From contig CANFQR010000003.1 in the NCBI GenBank assembly GCA_947449125.1, positions 1-19,155 of the forward strand: DNA of 19,155 nt. Reading direction: 5' to 3'. Shown piece after piece: positions 6,700 through 14,990 of the stretch. Positions within the stretch are counted from its first letter, which is position 1. Each line of letters opens with the position of its first letter. The DNA comes from Bacteroidota bacterium. Its GTDB lineage: Bacteria; Bacteroidota; Bacteroidia; B-17B0; Aurantibacillaceae. The translations under genes and the position numbers were made by a program. A model generated the notes under the pieces. The model worked only from the letters and a program-made list of their open reading frames with translations, did no database searches and was not told the origin of the DNA.

Positions 6700-9129
6700 A
6701 TGAAAATTTTTTATAAAACAATTATACTTCTTTTATTTAGCGTAAGTATTTTTTCTCAAAATAAAAATTATGGCTGTCAAAATGGAAAACAGCTTAATTT
6801 TTTCCCTCCAATTTATAATAGTCCGGAAAATTTAAGAAGCGATACATTTGATATACTTAAGTATACCATAAATTTAGAGATAGGAAACACACTTTTTAAG
6901 CAAATTGCTGGCAATACCCAGATTAGATTTACGCCTAAAATAAACAATCAGAATTTTATCAGGTTAGATTTGCTCAAATTAACAATAGATTCTGTTAAAG
7001 AAAATACTTCACTTTTAAATTATATTTATAATGACACTATTTTAAAAGTAAATTTTGCTACTCAAAAAAATGTTTTAGATACGTCAACTTTAATAGTTTA
7101 CTATCACGGGCAGCCTCAGGGTGACCCGGCCGGTTGGGGTGGTTTTTACTTTGATAATACCGGCGGTGCACAGTATGCATATAACCTTGGAGTTGGCTTT
7201 GGAGCCAAGCCTCATAATTATGGGCGCGTATGGTTTCCTTGTTTTGATAATTTTGTAGAGAGAAGCAAGTATGAATTTAATATTGTTTCCGATTCTACCC
7301 GCCGTGCTTATTGTAACGGAGAATTAATTTCAGATGTTGTTACATTAAATAAACGCTCACGTAAATGGGTGCTTAATAACGAAATTCCAACTTATTTAGC
7401 GTCTGTTGCACTTGCAAATTATAAACAAGTTAATTGGTCTGTAAACACACTATCAGGCGTAAAGCCAATTACATTGGTTGGGGTTAAGGCAGATACTCTG
7501 AACATGAAAAACGGCTTTGTTAATTTAAAAAATTGTATTAATGGCTTTGAGAATTATTTTGGCCCATACAAATGGAATCGCTTTGGGTATAGTTTAGTTC
7601 CGTTTAATAGCGGGGCTATGGAACACGCAACAAATATTGCCTATCCAAGAGCATTTATTGGAAATCTTGCATATGAAGCCGATTTAATGGCGCACGAGTT
7701 GTCTCATCATTGGTGGGGTGACTTGGTAACTTGCGAAACGCAAGAAGATATGTGGATTAATGAAGGAATGGCAACATTTAGTTCATATATGTTTTTAGAA
7801 TGGAAATACGGAAAAAAAACGTATTTAAACTCAGTAAAAAACGAGCATGATAAGTTGTTACAGTTTCTTCATAAAAAGGAAAGTGGCTTTAGAGCAATAA
7901 GTGGCGTTCCTCATAGTTTAACATACGGAGATCATGTTTACAAGAAAGGAGCAGATGTTGCTCACACGCTACGAGGATATATGGGCGATGCCGCTTTTTT
8001 TAATGGATTAAAATTTGTGTTGCAACAGCAAGCGTTTAAAAGTTTAAATAGTATAGAATTTAGAAATTTGCTTCAAGCAAACAGCGGTCAAAATTTGACT
8101 GATTTTTTTAATGATTGGGTGTTAAGTGGAGGTTGGCCACATTTTTCTTTAGATTCTGTAAAATACATTCAGAATTCTGTAAACAGTTATGATGCGGTAA
8201 TTTCCCTGAAACAAAAATCATATGGGGCTCCAGCGTTATACAATAATGTGCCCTTAGAAATTAGTTTTTTTAAAAATGATTTTACTGTAATTACCAGAAC
8301 CGTTAACATGGTTGGCGGTTCTGGAAATTTCACGGTGAACATACCTTTTATGCCGGTATATTGTGCTTTAAATTTTGACAGTAAAATTAGTGACGCTACT
8401 TCTCATGAAGTTAAGACCCTAAAAACAGTTACAAATGTTAACTGGACTCTCGGAAAAGTTTTTATGATGATAAAAAACAAAGGTTCAGATTCAAGTTTAG
8501 TTCGTGTTATTCATAATTATGTGGCGCCGGATGCGTTTAAAAACAATCCCTCAAACTATAAACTTTCAAACCAACATTACTGGAAGATAGAAGGGATTTT
8601 ATCTCCGGGATTTGTTTCAAGGGCAAGATTTACTTTTGACGGTAACAAAGCAACAAGTGGCACTTCTTATATGGATACATTGTTAACTATTGTAAATTGC
8701 GACAGTGTGCGTTTGTTTTACAGGGTAAATGCAGCAGATGATTGGAAGTTGGTAAAAAACCAAAGTATATTTATTTCGGGGACACGTAAAGGTGATATTG
8801 AAATTGATACCTTAAAAATTGGGGAATATACTTTTGGAAATACTACAGATACCAGCTCAGTTGGATTAGAAAAATTTTCTAAGTCAGGGCTTTCGGTTAA
8901 TGTATTCCCTAATCCGGCAAAAAACAAAATAAATATTCAATTTAACGAGGGTATAACTAAAGAATATATACTTGATATTTATGATTCATTAGGGAAAAAA
9001 CTGGCATGTAATAAAATAAGCAACAAATTAAATCAGTTTGATGTTAGTTTTCTGAATAAAGGTATTTACTTTTTAAAAATTGAAACAGACCAAAAACTAT
9101 TTTTTGCACAAAAATTAATTATAGAATAA
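6700..9129 (+). CDS. Secreted M1-family metallopeptidase with T9SS sorting domain
   Basis: This 809-residue gluzincin has a Sec signal peptide (MKIFYKTIILLLFSVSIFSQ). The zinc site is complete: H332-E333-x2-H336 in AHELSHHWWGD, and E355 in NEGMATF, 18 residues further on. The M1 substrate-anchoring motif appears as GAMEH (305-309) where the textbook form is GAMEN. Tyr414 in VYKKGAD is at the expected transition-state position. The region of about 40-250 is the M1 N-terminal beta domain, about 260-480 the thermolysin-like domain. The last ~75 residues (VFPNPAKNKINIQF at 735 onward; DIYDSLGKK; LNKGIYFLKI) form a type A T9SS C-terminal sorting domain, which directs export across the outer membrane and is then removed. 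It is likely a cell-surface or released aminopeptidase for peptide scavenging. There is no pro-domain beyond the signal peptide. Confidence 0.93.
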   Translation: MKIFYKTIILLLFSVSIFSQNKNYGCQNGKQLNFFPPIYNSPENLRSDTFDILKYTINLEIGNTLFKQIAGNTQIRFTPKINNQNFIRLDLLKLTIDSVKENTSLLNYIYNDTILKVNFATQKNVLDTSTLIVYYHGQPQGDPAGWGGFYFDNTGGAQYAYNLGVGFGAKPHNYGRVWFPCFDNFVERSKYEFNIVSDSTRRAYCNGELISDVVTLNKRSRKWVLNNEIPTYLASVALANYKQVNWSVNTLSGVKPITLVGVKADTLNMKNGFVNLKNCINGFENYFGPYKWNRFGYSLVPFNSGAMEHATNIAYPRAFIGNLAYEADLMAHELSHHWWGDLVTCETQEDMWINEGMATFSSYMFLEWKYGKKTYLNSVKNEHDKLLQFLHKKESGFRAISGVPHSLTYGDHVYKKGADVAHTLRGYMGDAAFFNGLKFVLQQQAFKSLNSIEFRNLLQANSGQNLTDFFNDWVLSGGWPHFSLDSVKYIQNSVNSYDAVISLKQKSYGAPALYNNVPLEISFFKNDFTVITRTVNMVGGSGNFTVNIPFMPVYCALNFDSKISDATSHEVKTLKTVTNVNWTLGKVFMMIKNKGSDSSLVRVIHNYVAPDAFKNNPSNYKLSNQHYWKIEGILSPGFVSRARFTFDGNKATSGTSYMDTLLTIVNCDSVRLFYRVNAADDWKLVKNQSIFISGTRKGDIEIDTLKIGEYTFGNTTDTSSVGLEKFSKSGLSVNVFPNPAKNKINIQFNEGITKEYILDIYDSLGKKLACNKISNKLNQFDVSFLNKGIYFLKIETDQKLFFAQKLIIE

Positions 9130-9235
9130 ACCGAATAAAAACATGCATTAAAATAAACTTTTGTTAATCTATAAATCATGTTGAATTTATAAAAACAACC
9201 GATATTGTATAATTTTATAATCTAATATATTTAAA

Positions 9236-9952
9236 GTGAGGAAATTTTTTTTAATAGTTTTATTTGTTTCAATACAAGTATTTTTTTATGCTCAAAATTC
9301 TAAAAAGAAAAATAATTCGACTGTAATTAAAACCGATGAATTTAATTTAACTAATTATAAGGGTGAGCCCGGTGACAGATTAATTATTGAAATAAACCAC
9401 ACTTCATGGATAGGTAAACCAGCTGAAATAAAAACTAATTGGCGAAGTGTAGGATTTAATTTTGCTTTTATGTTTGATAAACCAATTGGAAGATCAAGTT
9501 TTAGCTTTGGTTACGGATTAGGAATATATAGTCACAATTATCACAGCAATGCCAATTTTTTATATGTAAATGATAGCATTAGCCATTCACAAATTACAAA
9601 ATTGAAGCCTTTAAAATCTGATTATAAAACGAATAGCTATTCCGAGAAAATATTAGAAATTCCTTTAGAGCTTCGTTACCGAAGTAAAACCGATAGAAAG
9701 TTTAAAGTTGCTTTAGGAATTAAAGGCGGCTATGTGATAAACGACTTTAGGAAACTTGAAAATAATGATGAAAAAATTAAGGTTTACAATACCAAGAATA
9801 TAAATAGATTAAGATATGGTGTTAATTTTAGAATAGGAGTTGAACAATTTTGCTTTACTGCTTGTTATTACATAAGCGAGGTTTTTACAAAAGACAAAGG
9901 TGTTAATGGTGTTAATATGTTTTCGATTGGCTTTGCGTTAATTCCATATTAA
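9236..9952 (+). CDS. Outer-membrane beta-barrel protein (PorT-like size)
   Basis: The protein has 238 residues and starts at GTG 9236; no ATG is nearby. A signal peptide (MRKFFLIVLFVSIQVFFYAQ) is followed by a basic, Asn-rich linker. The remainder shows alternating strands with Gly/aromatic patterns: SVGFNFAFMFDKPIGRSSFS, FGYGLGIYSHNY, ALGIKGGYVINDF and RYGVNFRIGVEQFCFTACYY. It ends in FSIGFALIPY, with the strand-like C-terminus expected of an outer-membrane barrel. The size fits 8-10 strands, as in the small Bacteroidota barrels grouped as PorT or OmpW/beta-barrel families. Transport or structural role is unknown. The next gene starts 7 bases after its stop, so the two are probably co-transcribed and may work at the envelope together. 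Confidence 0.75.
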   Translation: MRKFFLIVLFVSIQVFFYAQNSKKKNNSTVIKTDEFNLTNYKGEPGDRLIIEINHTSWIGKPAEIKTNWRSVGFNFAFMFDKPIGRSSFSFGYGLGIYSHNYHSNANFLYVNDSISHSQITKLKPLKSDYKTNSYSEKILEIPLELRYRSKTDRKFKVALGIKGGYVINDFRKLENNDEKIKVYNTKNINRLRYGVNFRIGVEQFCFTACYYISEVFTKDKGVNGVNMFSIGFALIPY

Positions 9953-9959
9953 AAATGCA

Positions 9960-10688
9960 ATGAAAAAAGTTGATATAGAGCAGGAACTTATTAGGCTTAG
10001 GTTAACAACACATAATAAAGCGGATGATTTAGTTAAAGAAGCAAACCTAATTCTTGCCAGTGATTTATTAACGGAAAAGAAAATTTTAAATAATTTAAAA
10101 CATTATCAAAATTCATTTGATTTAATAAATGAGGAAGAGGTAAATAATGATTTAATTTTTACTGTTTCCCAAATAAAAAATATAGCACTCACTTACAGAT
10201 TAAAGTTTTTAGACAGCCAGTTTTATAAAAGAGAAATACCTTTTGAGGCTGTTTTAAAAATAAAAGATATAGATATTCAACAACGTAAAAATATTAAGGG
10301 ATTTAAAATTTTAGCCCCTATAGAATCGTTTAAAATTGAAAAATCGATTTTTTGTTCTATTTTATTAGCTCCAACCAATTTAGGAAATTATTACATTATA
10401 CATAAATGGGGAGATCCTTTTAAATGGCACAGAAAATTATTTTCATGGCCGTTAAAAAATTTCGACAACCTATTTATTAGCATTCTTGTATTTACATTGA
10501 TGGTAACACTTAGTCTTCCAACACCTTTAATAACATTAGACACCTCGGCTACCTATTGGTGTGGTTACCGAGCCGCAGCATTTATGCATTTATTAATTTT
10601 TCATTGTGGTGTAACGGCCTACGTTACGTTTGTTCTTGGAAAAAATTTAAGTTCAATAACCTGGAATCGGTATAAAGATTTTGGTTAA
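9960..10688 (+). CDS. Unrecognised two-helix membrane protein (242 aa)
   Basis: I do not recognise a named family. The protein has a soluble N-terminal part (1-168). Its first 75 residues are predicted helical and charged (EQELIRLRLTTHNKADDLVK). A conserved-looking module follows at 113-168 (GFKILAPIESFK; APTNLGNYYIIHKWGDPFKW; RKLFSWPLKNFDN). Two hydrophobic helices follow: NLFISILVFTLMVTLSLP at 170-187, and AAAFMHLLIFHCGVTAYVTF at 205-224. The short loop between them carries TYWCGYRA. The N-terminal domain therefore most likely faces the cytoplasm with both ends on the same side. It probably forms an operon with the beta-barrel gene. Its TAA shares bases with the stop of the convergent ferredoxin gene (TTAA at 10685-10688). 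Confidence 0.7.
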   Translation: MKKVDIEQELIRLRLTTHNKADDLVKEANLILASDLLTEKKILNNLKHYQNSFDLINEEEVNNDLIFTVSQIKNIALTYRLKFLDSQFYKREIPFEAVLKIKDIDIQQRKNIKGFKILAPIESFKIEKSIFCSILLAPTNLGNYYIIHKWGDPFKWHRKLFSWPLKNFDNLFISILVFTLMVTLSLPTPLITLDTSATYWCGYRAAAFMHLLIFHCGVTAYVTFVLGKNLSSITWNRYKDFG

Positions 10689-11014
10689 ACCACGCCATCT
10701 CCTAAAATTTTCACGGTTATATTTTCCATCTCCGGAATTAATTTTAACTGACATGAAAGTCTGGATGTAGGTGTAATATTTGGTAAGGTATCTAACATCG
10801 CGTATTCATCATCGCTTATTTCATGTAAAGATTCATAGCCGCTTATAACTTCCACGTGGCAGGTAGCGCACAAGGCCATGCCTCCGCAGGTTGCCAAGAC
10901 AGGATAATCATTGCCTTTTAATATTTCCATTAAGCTTAAACCCATATCGGTTGGAACCTCAATACTATTTAATGTATTATCAGGGTTTTGAATGTTTATT
11001 TTTATATCTGCCAT
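10685..11014 (-). CDS. 2Fe-2S ferredoxin, adrenodoxin type
   Basis: This 109-residue single-domain electron carrier has cluster ligands C43-x5-C49-x2-C52 and C88 in ATCGGMALCATCHVEV and RLSCQL. That spacing marks the vertebrate/bacterial adrenodoxin-type ferredoxins rather than plant type. The acidic helix ESLHEISDDEYAMLDTL between the third and fourth Cys is the usual partner-docking surface. It would pass electrons from an NAD(P)H reductase to an oxygenase, cytochrome P450 or Fe-S biogenesis step; the partner is not in the window. It is the last gene of the minus-strand unit, 11 bases after the methylmalonyl-CoA epimerase stop. No terminator is visible and its stop codon overlaps that of the convergent gene. 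Confidence 0.9.
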   Translation of the reverse strand: MADIKINIQNPDNTLNSIEVPTDMGLSLMEILKGNDYPVLATCGGMALCATCHVEVISGYESLHEISDDEYAMLDTLPNITPTSRLSCQLKLIPEMENITVKILGDGVV

Positions 11015-11025
11015 GAGTTTTAATG

Positions 11026-11430
11026 TTATTTTTTTTCTTCACATAATTCAATTAATACACCATTTGTTGTTTTAGGGTGTAAAAAACAAATTCGCTTATT
11101 ATCTGCTCCATCTTTTGGTGATTGATTAATTAATTCAAAGCCTTCTTGTTTTAACCGAGCCATTTCCGATTCTATATTATCAACTTCGTAGGCAATGTGA
11201 TGAATACCCTCTCCTTTTTTTTCGATAAATTTTGAAATTGCACTTGTTTCATTGGTGGCTTCAAGTAATTCTATTTTTGTTTCACCAATCATAAAAAAGG
11301 AAGTGCTAACACCTTCTGATGCCACATTTTCAGTTTTATAATGCTCTTTGCCGAATAATTTTTTAAATAACTCATTGCTTTGATGAATGTTTTTTACAGC
11401 AATGCCTATATGTTCAATTTTTTTTATCAT
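11026..11430 (-). CDS. mce: Methylmalonyl-CoA epimerase
   Basis: This 134-residue glyoxalase/VOC-fold protein interconverts (2R)- and (2S)-methylmalonyl-CoA in the propionyl-CoA/succinyl-CoA pathway. I chose the ATG at 11428-11430 because the family begins with [12 protein letters not shown]; an upstream in-frame start would add a 16-residue extension that does not resemble the family and lies entirely within the J-domain gene. Metal ligands fit the family: H7 (IEHIGI), the position in KIELLEA (E54), H78 (GIHHIAYEV) and E128 (VLIELCE). Length is normal. Its first 17 bases overlap the end of the J-domain gene in another frame, so translational coupling is likely. The mutase subunits and propionyl-CoA carboxylase are not nearby. 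Confidence 0.93.
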   Translation of the reverse strand: MIKKIEHIGIAVKNIHQSNELFKKLFGKEHYKTENVASEGVSTSFFMIGETKIELLEATNETSAISKFIEKKGEGIHHIAYEVDNIESEMARLKQEGFELINQSPKDGADNKRICFLHPKTTNGVLIELCEEKK

Positions 11431-12334
11431 AATGTTTAGTAAAAAAATAATACGCGTCAATTTTTCTAAATCCCGCATTTAAACCGTTTTGCAAAGTTAA
11501 CTCATTTATCGAATTTAATGTAGTGGACTGATTGCTCTCAAAAAACTCTAAATTTTTTTCAAACGCACCATAAATTTTCGGCACTTTTAAAAAAAGCGAA
11601 AAATTAAAAGTTAATCCACAACAATATCTGATGTATATAGGTTCGTTTGGAAGTTCATTCAAATCTGCATAAGAGCCATTTGTAACATAACAACTTCTCA
11701 AAAATTCTTTTCTTGTAAACAGTAATAAAATTAATTCATTACCGGTAAAGTTTTTTACAGTTAATGATGTATGGTTTGTTTTATAAAATTTATTTTCACC
11801 AAAGTAATCAGTATAAGGCGAGTCTCCTGTTTTAAGAGCAGTCTTGGATATAGTTTTAGATTGTTTGGCTTGAATTAAGATGTTTTGGTTTGGGGATGCT
11901 AAGTAGAAAATTAGCATAAACAAAGCAACGGCAAGCGGAGTGGCAAATAGAATATACTTAAACTCATTGTAATTTTTTTTGCTTTCAGTTGTTTGTTTAA
12001 ATGTTTCTCTCGTTTTAGCATATTTTTTAATATGTTCATCATAATATCTTCGGCGTTTTAATTCTTTTTCATCGAAGTTTTGTTTTTTCTGATACTTGGT
12101 TTTTGAATTAACTGATGAAGTATTAGAATAATTGTAATTTAAATTATAATCGTATGCTGATTTAAGATTTGGATTAGATAGCGTTTCGTAGGCTTTTAAA
12201 ATTTTAGAGAATTGTTCTTTCCCACTTGGATTTTTATCGGGATGGTATAGTTTGGCTAATTTTCTAAACGCAGATTTTATTTCGGCAAAACTTGCCCCTT
12301 TATGTAATCCTAAAACTTCGTAGTAATTTGCCAA
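11414..12334 (-). CDS. Membrane-anchored J-domain protein
   Basis: This 306-residue protein has an N-terminal J domain (1-65: [23 protein letters not shown] at 31-33; [15 protein letters not shown]), so it can stimulate an Hsp70/DnaK ATPase. There is no Gly/Phe region, zinc-finger or DnaJ C-terminal substrate domain, so it is not canonical DnaJ. A Lys/Arg-rich, Tyr/Asn-rich linker (66-125) is followed by one transmembrane helix (127-146: [20 protein letters not shown]). A C-terminal domain of about 160 residues (150-306) with three Cys (RSCYV, RYCCG) should be periplasmic if the J domain is cytoplasmic. I do not recognise the C-terminal domain. The gene starts 21 bases after the aldehyde dehydrogenase stop and overlaps mce by 17 bases, placing it in that operon, but no functional link to the metabolic genes is evident. 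Confidence 0.85.
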   Translation of the reverse strand: MANYYEVLGLHKGASFAEIKSAFRKLAKLYHPDKNPSGKEQFSKILKAYETLSNPNLKSAYDYNLNYNYSNTSSVNSKTKYQKKQNFDEKELKRRRYYDEHIKKYAKTRETFKQTTESKKNYNEFKYILFATPLAVALFMLIFYLASPNQNILIQAKQSKTISKTALKTGDSPYTDYFGENKFYKTNHTSLTVKNFTGNELILLLFTRKEFLRSCYVTNGSYADLNELPNEPIYIRYCCGLTFNFSLFLKVPKIYGAFEKNLEFFESNQSTTLNSINELTLQNGLNAGFRKIDAYYFFTKHYDKKN

Positions 12335-12355
12335 AATTTTGAAAAATTGATTAGG

Positions 12356-13798
12356 TTAAAGCTTTACGCAAACATTTTTTGGTTCGGTAAAAAAATCAAG
12401 TGCTTCAAAACCACCTTCTCTTCCAACGCCACTGGCTTTAACTCCACCAAAAGGCGTTCTAAGGTCGCGTAAAAGCCAGCAATTAATCCAAACTATACCT
12501 GAATGTAAATTGTTGGCCATCTTGTGAGCGCGCGTTAAATGTTGTGTCCAGATAATACTTGCTAAGCCATAATTGGTTGAGTTTGCCATCATTAAAACTT
12601 CTTCTTCGTTATCAAATGGGGTAATTGTAACAACAGGGCCAAAAATTTCTTCCTGGTTCGTTCTACAATCATAAGATAAACCTTCTATAATAGTTGGAGA
12701 CAAATAATATCCTTCCTTTAAATCTCCATCAAACTTTAGAGCAGAACCTCCGCATAAAATTTTTCCGCCTTCGCTTTTGGCTAATTCAATGTAGCTTAAG
12801 ATTTTTTCTTGGTGCCCTTTAGAAACTATAGCGCCAACTTTTGATTTTTCATCTAACGGATTTCCAACAGTTAATTCTTTGGTACGTGCAACGAAGTCGT
12901 TTTTAAATTTATCGTAAATTTTGCGTTCAATAAAAATACGTGAACCACACAAACAAATTTGACCTTGATTTGCAAATGAGGAATTTAATGTTGTTGCCAG
13001 CATTTTATCATAATCGCAATCGGCAAAAATAATATTAGGGTTTTTTCCACCTAACTCTAACGAAAGTTTTTTAAACATGGGAGCGGCAATAGAAGCTATA
13101 TGTTTTCCTGTTGCTGTTCCGCCAGTAAATGATATTAAAGGGATGTTTTTATGACTTACAATGGCATTACCAACTTTTGAACCAACACCGTGAACAATGT
13201 TTAAAACACCTGCCGGAAGTCCGGCTTCAATACAAATTTCGGAAAGTAGAAACGCCGTCATAGGTGTAATTTCGGAAGGTTTGGCAACCACTGTGCAGCC
13301 TGCAGCAAGCGCAGGCGCTATTTTCCAGCTGAATAAGTATAATGGCAAATTCCAAGGCGATATACAGCCTGCAACTCCAACCGGCTGACGAAGGGTGTAA
13401 TTTATGGCAGTTTCTTCCATGCTGTGCGCGTTTGACGCGTAATGTAAAATACCCGTGCCGTAAAAATGAAAATTAGCAGCAGCTCTTGGTATATCAACTG
13501 TTTTGGCAAGTTTAAGCGGTTTACCGTTATCAATACTTTCTGCTAGCGCGAGCTTATCTAATTTTTTTTCTATCAGAGATGAAATTTTTAAAAGATATTC
13601 TGATCTTTTTTCTTTTGATGTGGTACTCCATTCTTTAAATGCATTTTTTGCGGCTATATACGCGAGCTCAACATCATTTTCATCGCTATCAGGAATAAAC
13701 GAATATACTTTTCCGTTTGCCGGATTATAATTGTCAAGATAACTTTTTGAAATCGGTTCAATGAGTTGTCCGTTTATATAATTTTTAATTTGAATCAT
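12356..13798 (-). CDS. NAD(P)-dependent aldehyde dehydrogenase
   Basis: This full-length 480-residue ALDH-superfamily enzyme oxidises an aldehyde to the acid with NAD(P)+. Key residues: N150 in SPWNLP (oxyanion), K173 in AKPSE (cofactor), the FTGGTATG cofactor loop at 224-231, general base E248 in LELGGKNP, and nucleophile C282 in NQGQICLCGSR. The EIFGPVV segment near 384-390 is also intact. The sequence resembles the broad betaine/2-hydroxymuconic-semialdehyde dehydrogenase subgroup (WINCWLLRDLRTPFGGVKASGVGREGG), often seen with aromatic or tryptophan catabolism. No pathway gene is adjacent, so the substrate remains open. It is the first gene of the minus-strand unit, with a good promoter in front of it. 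Confidence 0.92.
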   Translation of the reverse strand: MIQIKNYINGQLIEPISKSYLDNYNPANGKVYSFIPDSDENDVELAYIAAKNAFKEWSTTSKEKRSEYLLKISSLIEKKLDKLALAESIDNGKPLKLAKTVDIPRAAANFHFYGTGILHYASNAHSMEETAINYTLRQPVGVAGCISPWNLPLYLFSWKIAPALAAGCTVVAKPSEITPMTAFLLSEICIEAGLPAGVLNIVHGVGSKVGNAIVSHKNIPLISFTGGTATGKHIASIAAPMFKKLSLELGGKNPNIIFADCDYDKMLATTLNSSFANQGQICLCGSRIFIERKIYDKFKNDFVARTKELTVGNPLDEKSKVGAIVSKGHQEKILSYIELAKSEGGKILCGGSALKFDGDLKEGYYLSPTIIEGLSYDCRTNQEEIFGPVVTITPFDNEEEVLMMANSTNYGLASIIWTQHLTRAHKMANNLHSGIVWINCWLLRDLRTPFGGVKASGVGREGGFEALDFFTEPKNVCVKL

Positions 13799-13814
13799 GA
13801 TAAATACTTGACAT

Positions 13815-13845
13815 TAAAGATACAAAACAATAAAAAGCACAACAA
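13815..13845 (-). promoter_or_regulatory. Promoter of the aldehyde dehydrogenase operon
   Basis: On the minus strand a -33 ATTG (13843-13846 region) is followed after 20 bases by TATCTTTA (13815-13822), close to the Bacteroidota TTTG-N19/20-TAnnTTTG promoter. The -7 box ends 16 bases before the ATG at 13796-13798. It would drive the four-gene unit ending with the ferredoxin. Confidence 0.55.
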
Positions 13846-13915
13846 TTATTTTTTTGATGTTACTTTTTAATTGTAATCAATTAAAGTGTATGAATGCTGT
13901 TTTAGTTATTATAGA

Positions 13916-13946
13916 TTTGACTTTTTTTTTAAAAATACTATCTTTA
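13916..13946 (+). promoter_or_regulatory. Promoter of the XRE regulator gene
   Basis: A -33 TTTG (13916-13919) is followed after 19 bases by TATCTTTA (13939-13946), nearly the full Bacteroidota promoter pair. The regulator ATG is at 13971, leaving a leader of about 20 bases. Together with the opposing promoter at 13815-13845 this makes the 172-base gap a divergent promoter region. Confidence 0.6.
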
Positions 13947-13970
13947 AAATTATAATAAAATTAATAAATC

Positions 13971-14990
13971 ATGCCAACCAAAAAAAAGGACGCTTCATCC
14001 AAAAAACTTGATTTAACTATTCAAAATCAATTTATAAAAAAGTTAAAGGAAGCTTTACCGCCAAGTGTAGGTATTGCGGAAGAAATTGCCGATGTTTTGG
14101 GTGTGAGTAACGATAGTGCTTACAGGAGAATAAGAGGGGAAACGGAATTAACAATTGAAGAGGTGTATGTTTTGGCAAAAAAATATGGTATTAGTTTAGA
14201 CGCAATTTTCGGTAATCAGTCTGATACAGTAACTTTTTCTTACACTAAATTAACTGATAGCGAAAAAAATTTTGAGATTTACTTAAACAGAATATTATCA
14301 CATTTAAAAACCTTAAATAAATTTGACAGTAAAAAAATTTATTATGTTGCTGAAGAGATACCTATCTTTTATTCTTTCTTTTCAAAGAAGCTTACAGACT
14401 TTAAATTATTTTATTGGCAACGCAGTGTTTTAAATATTCCTGAATATCAGCAGCTCAAATTTGACTGGGGCGTAGTGGCTGATAATTTAATAGAGCTTGC
14501 ACATAATTTGTATAAAGAATATTTAACAATTCCCAGTTCCGAAATATGGACGGTTGAAACCGTATTAACCGGAATTAGGCAAATTCAATTTTATTTTGAC
14601 AGCGGTATTATTACGTCAGTTCACGCAATTGATTTGTTAACTGAATACAGGGCAATGATAGATATTATTTTTAAAAACGCTGAAAACGGACGCAAAAATA
14701 TAAGCGACAAAGACGAAACATTTGTTATGTACCATAGCGAGGTAGTTTTAGGAACAAATTGTATTTACGTGGTAATGGGCGATACAAAATACTCTTATAT
14801 TTCCTTTAATACCATGAATTCATTAACTACCAATAATATTCAGTTTTGTGAAGAAACAGAACACTGGGTAAGAAATCTAGAGAAAAAAAGCACCATTATT
14901 AGCGGTGTATCGGCAAAACAACGTTATCAGTTTTTTAATTCGATGTATAAAAAAGTGGATGATGTGATCCAAAAAATTAAACTGACATAA
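13971..14990 (+). CDS. XRE-type helix-turn-helix transcriptional regulator
   Basis: The protein has 339 residues. After a basic N-terminus (PTKKKDASSKK), residues about 34-80 form an XRE/Cro-like helix-turn-helix: AEEIADVLGVSNDSAYRRIR, then GETELTIEEVYVLAKKYGIS. The remaining ~255 residues are helical with many aromatic residues (YLNRILSHLKTLNKF; IYYVAEEIPIFYSFFSKKLT; YQFFNSMYKKVDDVIQKIK) and show no recognised ligand domain. This two-part layout is a common Bacteroidota regulator type. Its targets are unknown. The gene faces away from the aldehyde dehydrogenase operon across a shared 172-base promoter region, so it may control that operon or itself. It is probably co-transcribed with the flavoprotein, whose TTG start directly follows its TAA. 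Confidence 0.8.
   Translation: MPTKKKDASSKKLDLTIQNQFIKKLKEALPPSVGIAEEIADVLGVSNDSAYRRIRGETELTIEEVYVLAKKYGISLDAIFGNQSDTVTFSYTKLTDSEKNFEIYLNRILSHLKTLNKFDSKKIYYVAEEIPIFYSFFSKKLTDFKLFYWQRSVLNIPEYQQLKFDWGVVADNLIELAHNLYKEYLTIPSSEIWTVETVLTGIRQIQFYFDSGIITSVHAIDLLTEYRAMIDIIFKNAENGRKNISDKDETFVMYHSEVVLGTNCIYVVMGDTKYSYISFNTMNSLTTNNIQFCEETEHWVRNLEKKSTIISGVSAKQRYQFFNSMYKKVDDVIQKIKLT

Noticed and set aside
8718-8927. Minus-strand open frame inside the M1 peptidase gene
   Set aside because: It is antisense to the peptidase C-terminal region including the T9SS domain, with no start signal or domain of its own.
11431-11478. Sixteen-residue N-terminal extension of methylmalonyl-CoA epimerase
   Set aside because: The extension lies wholly inside the J-domain gene and is unlike the family, which starts at MIKKIEHIG; the ATG at 11428-11430 is preferred.
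13197-13730. Two plus-strand open frames inside the aldehyde dehydrogenase gene
   Set aside because: They are antisense to conserved ALDH motifs and show no recognisable domain.
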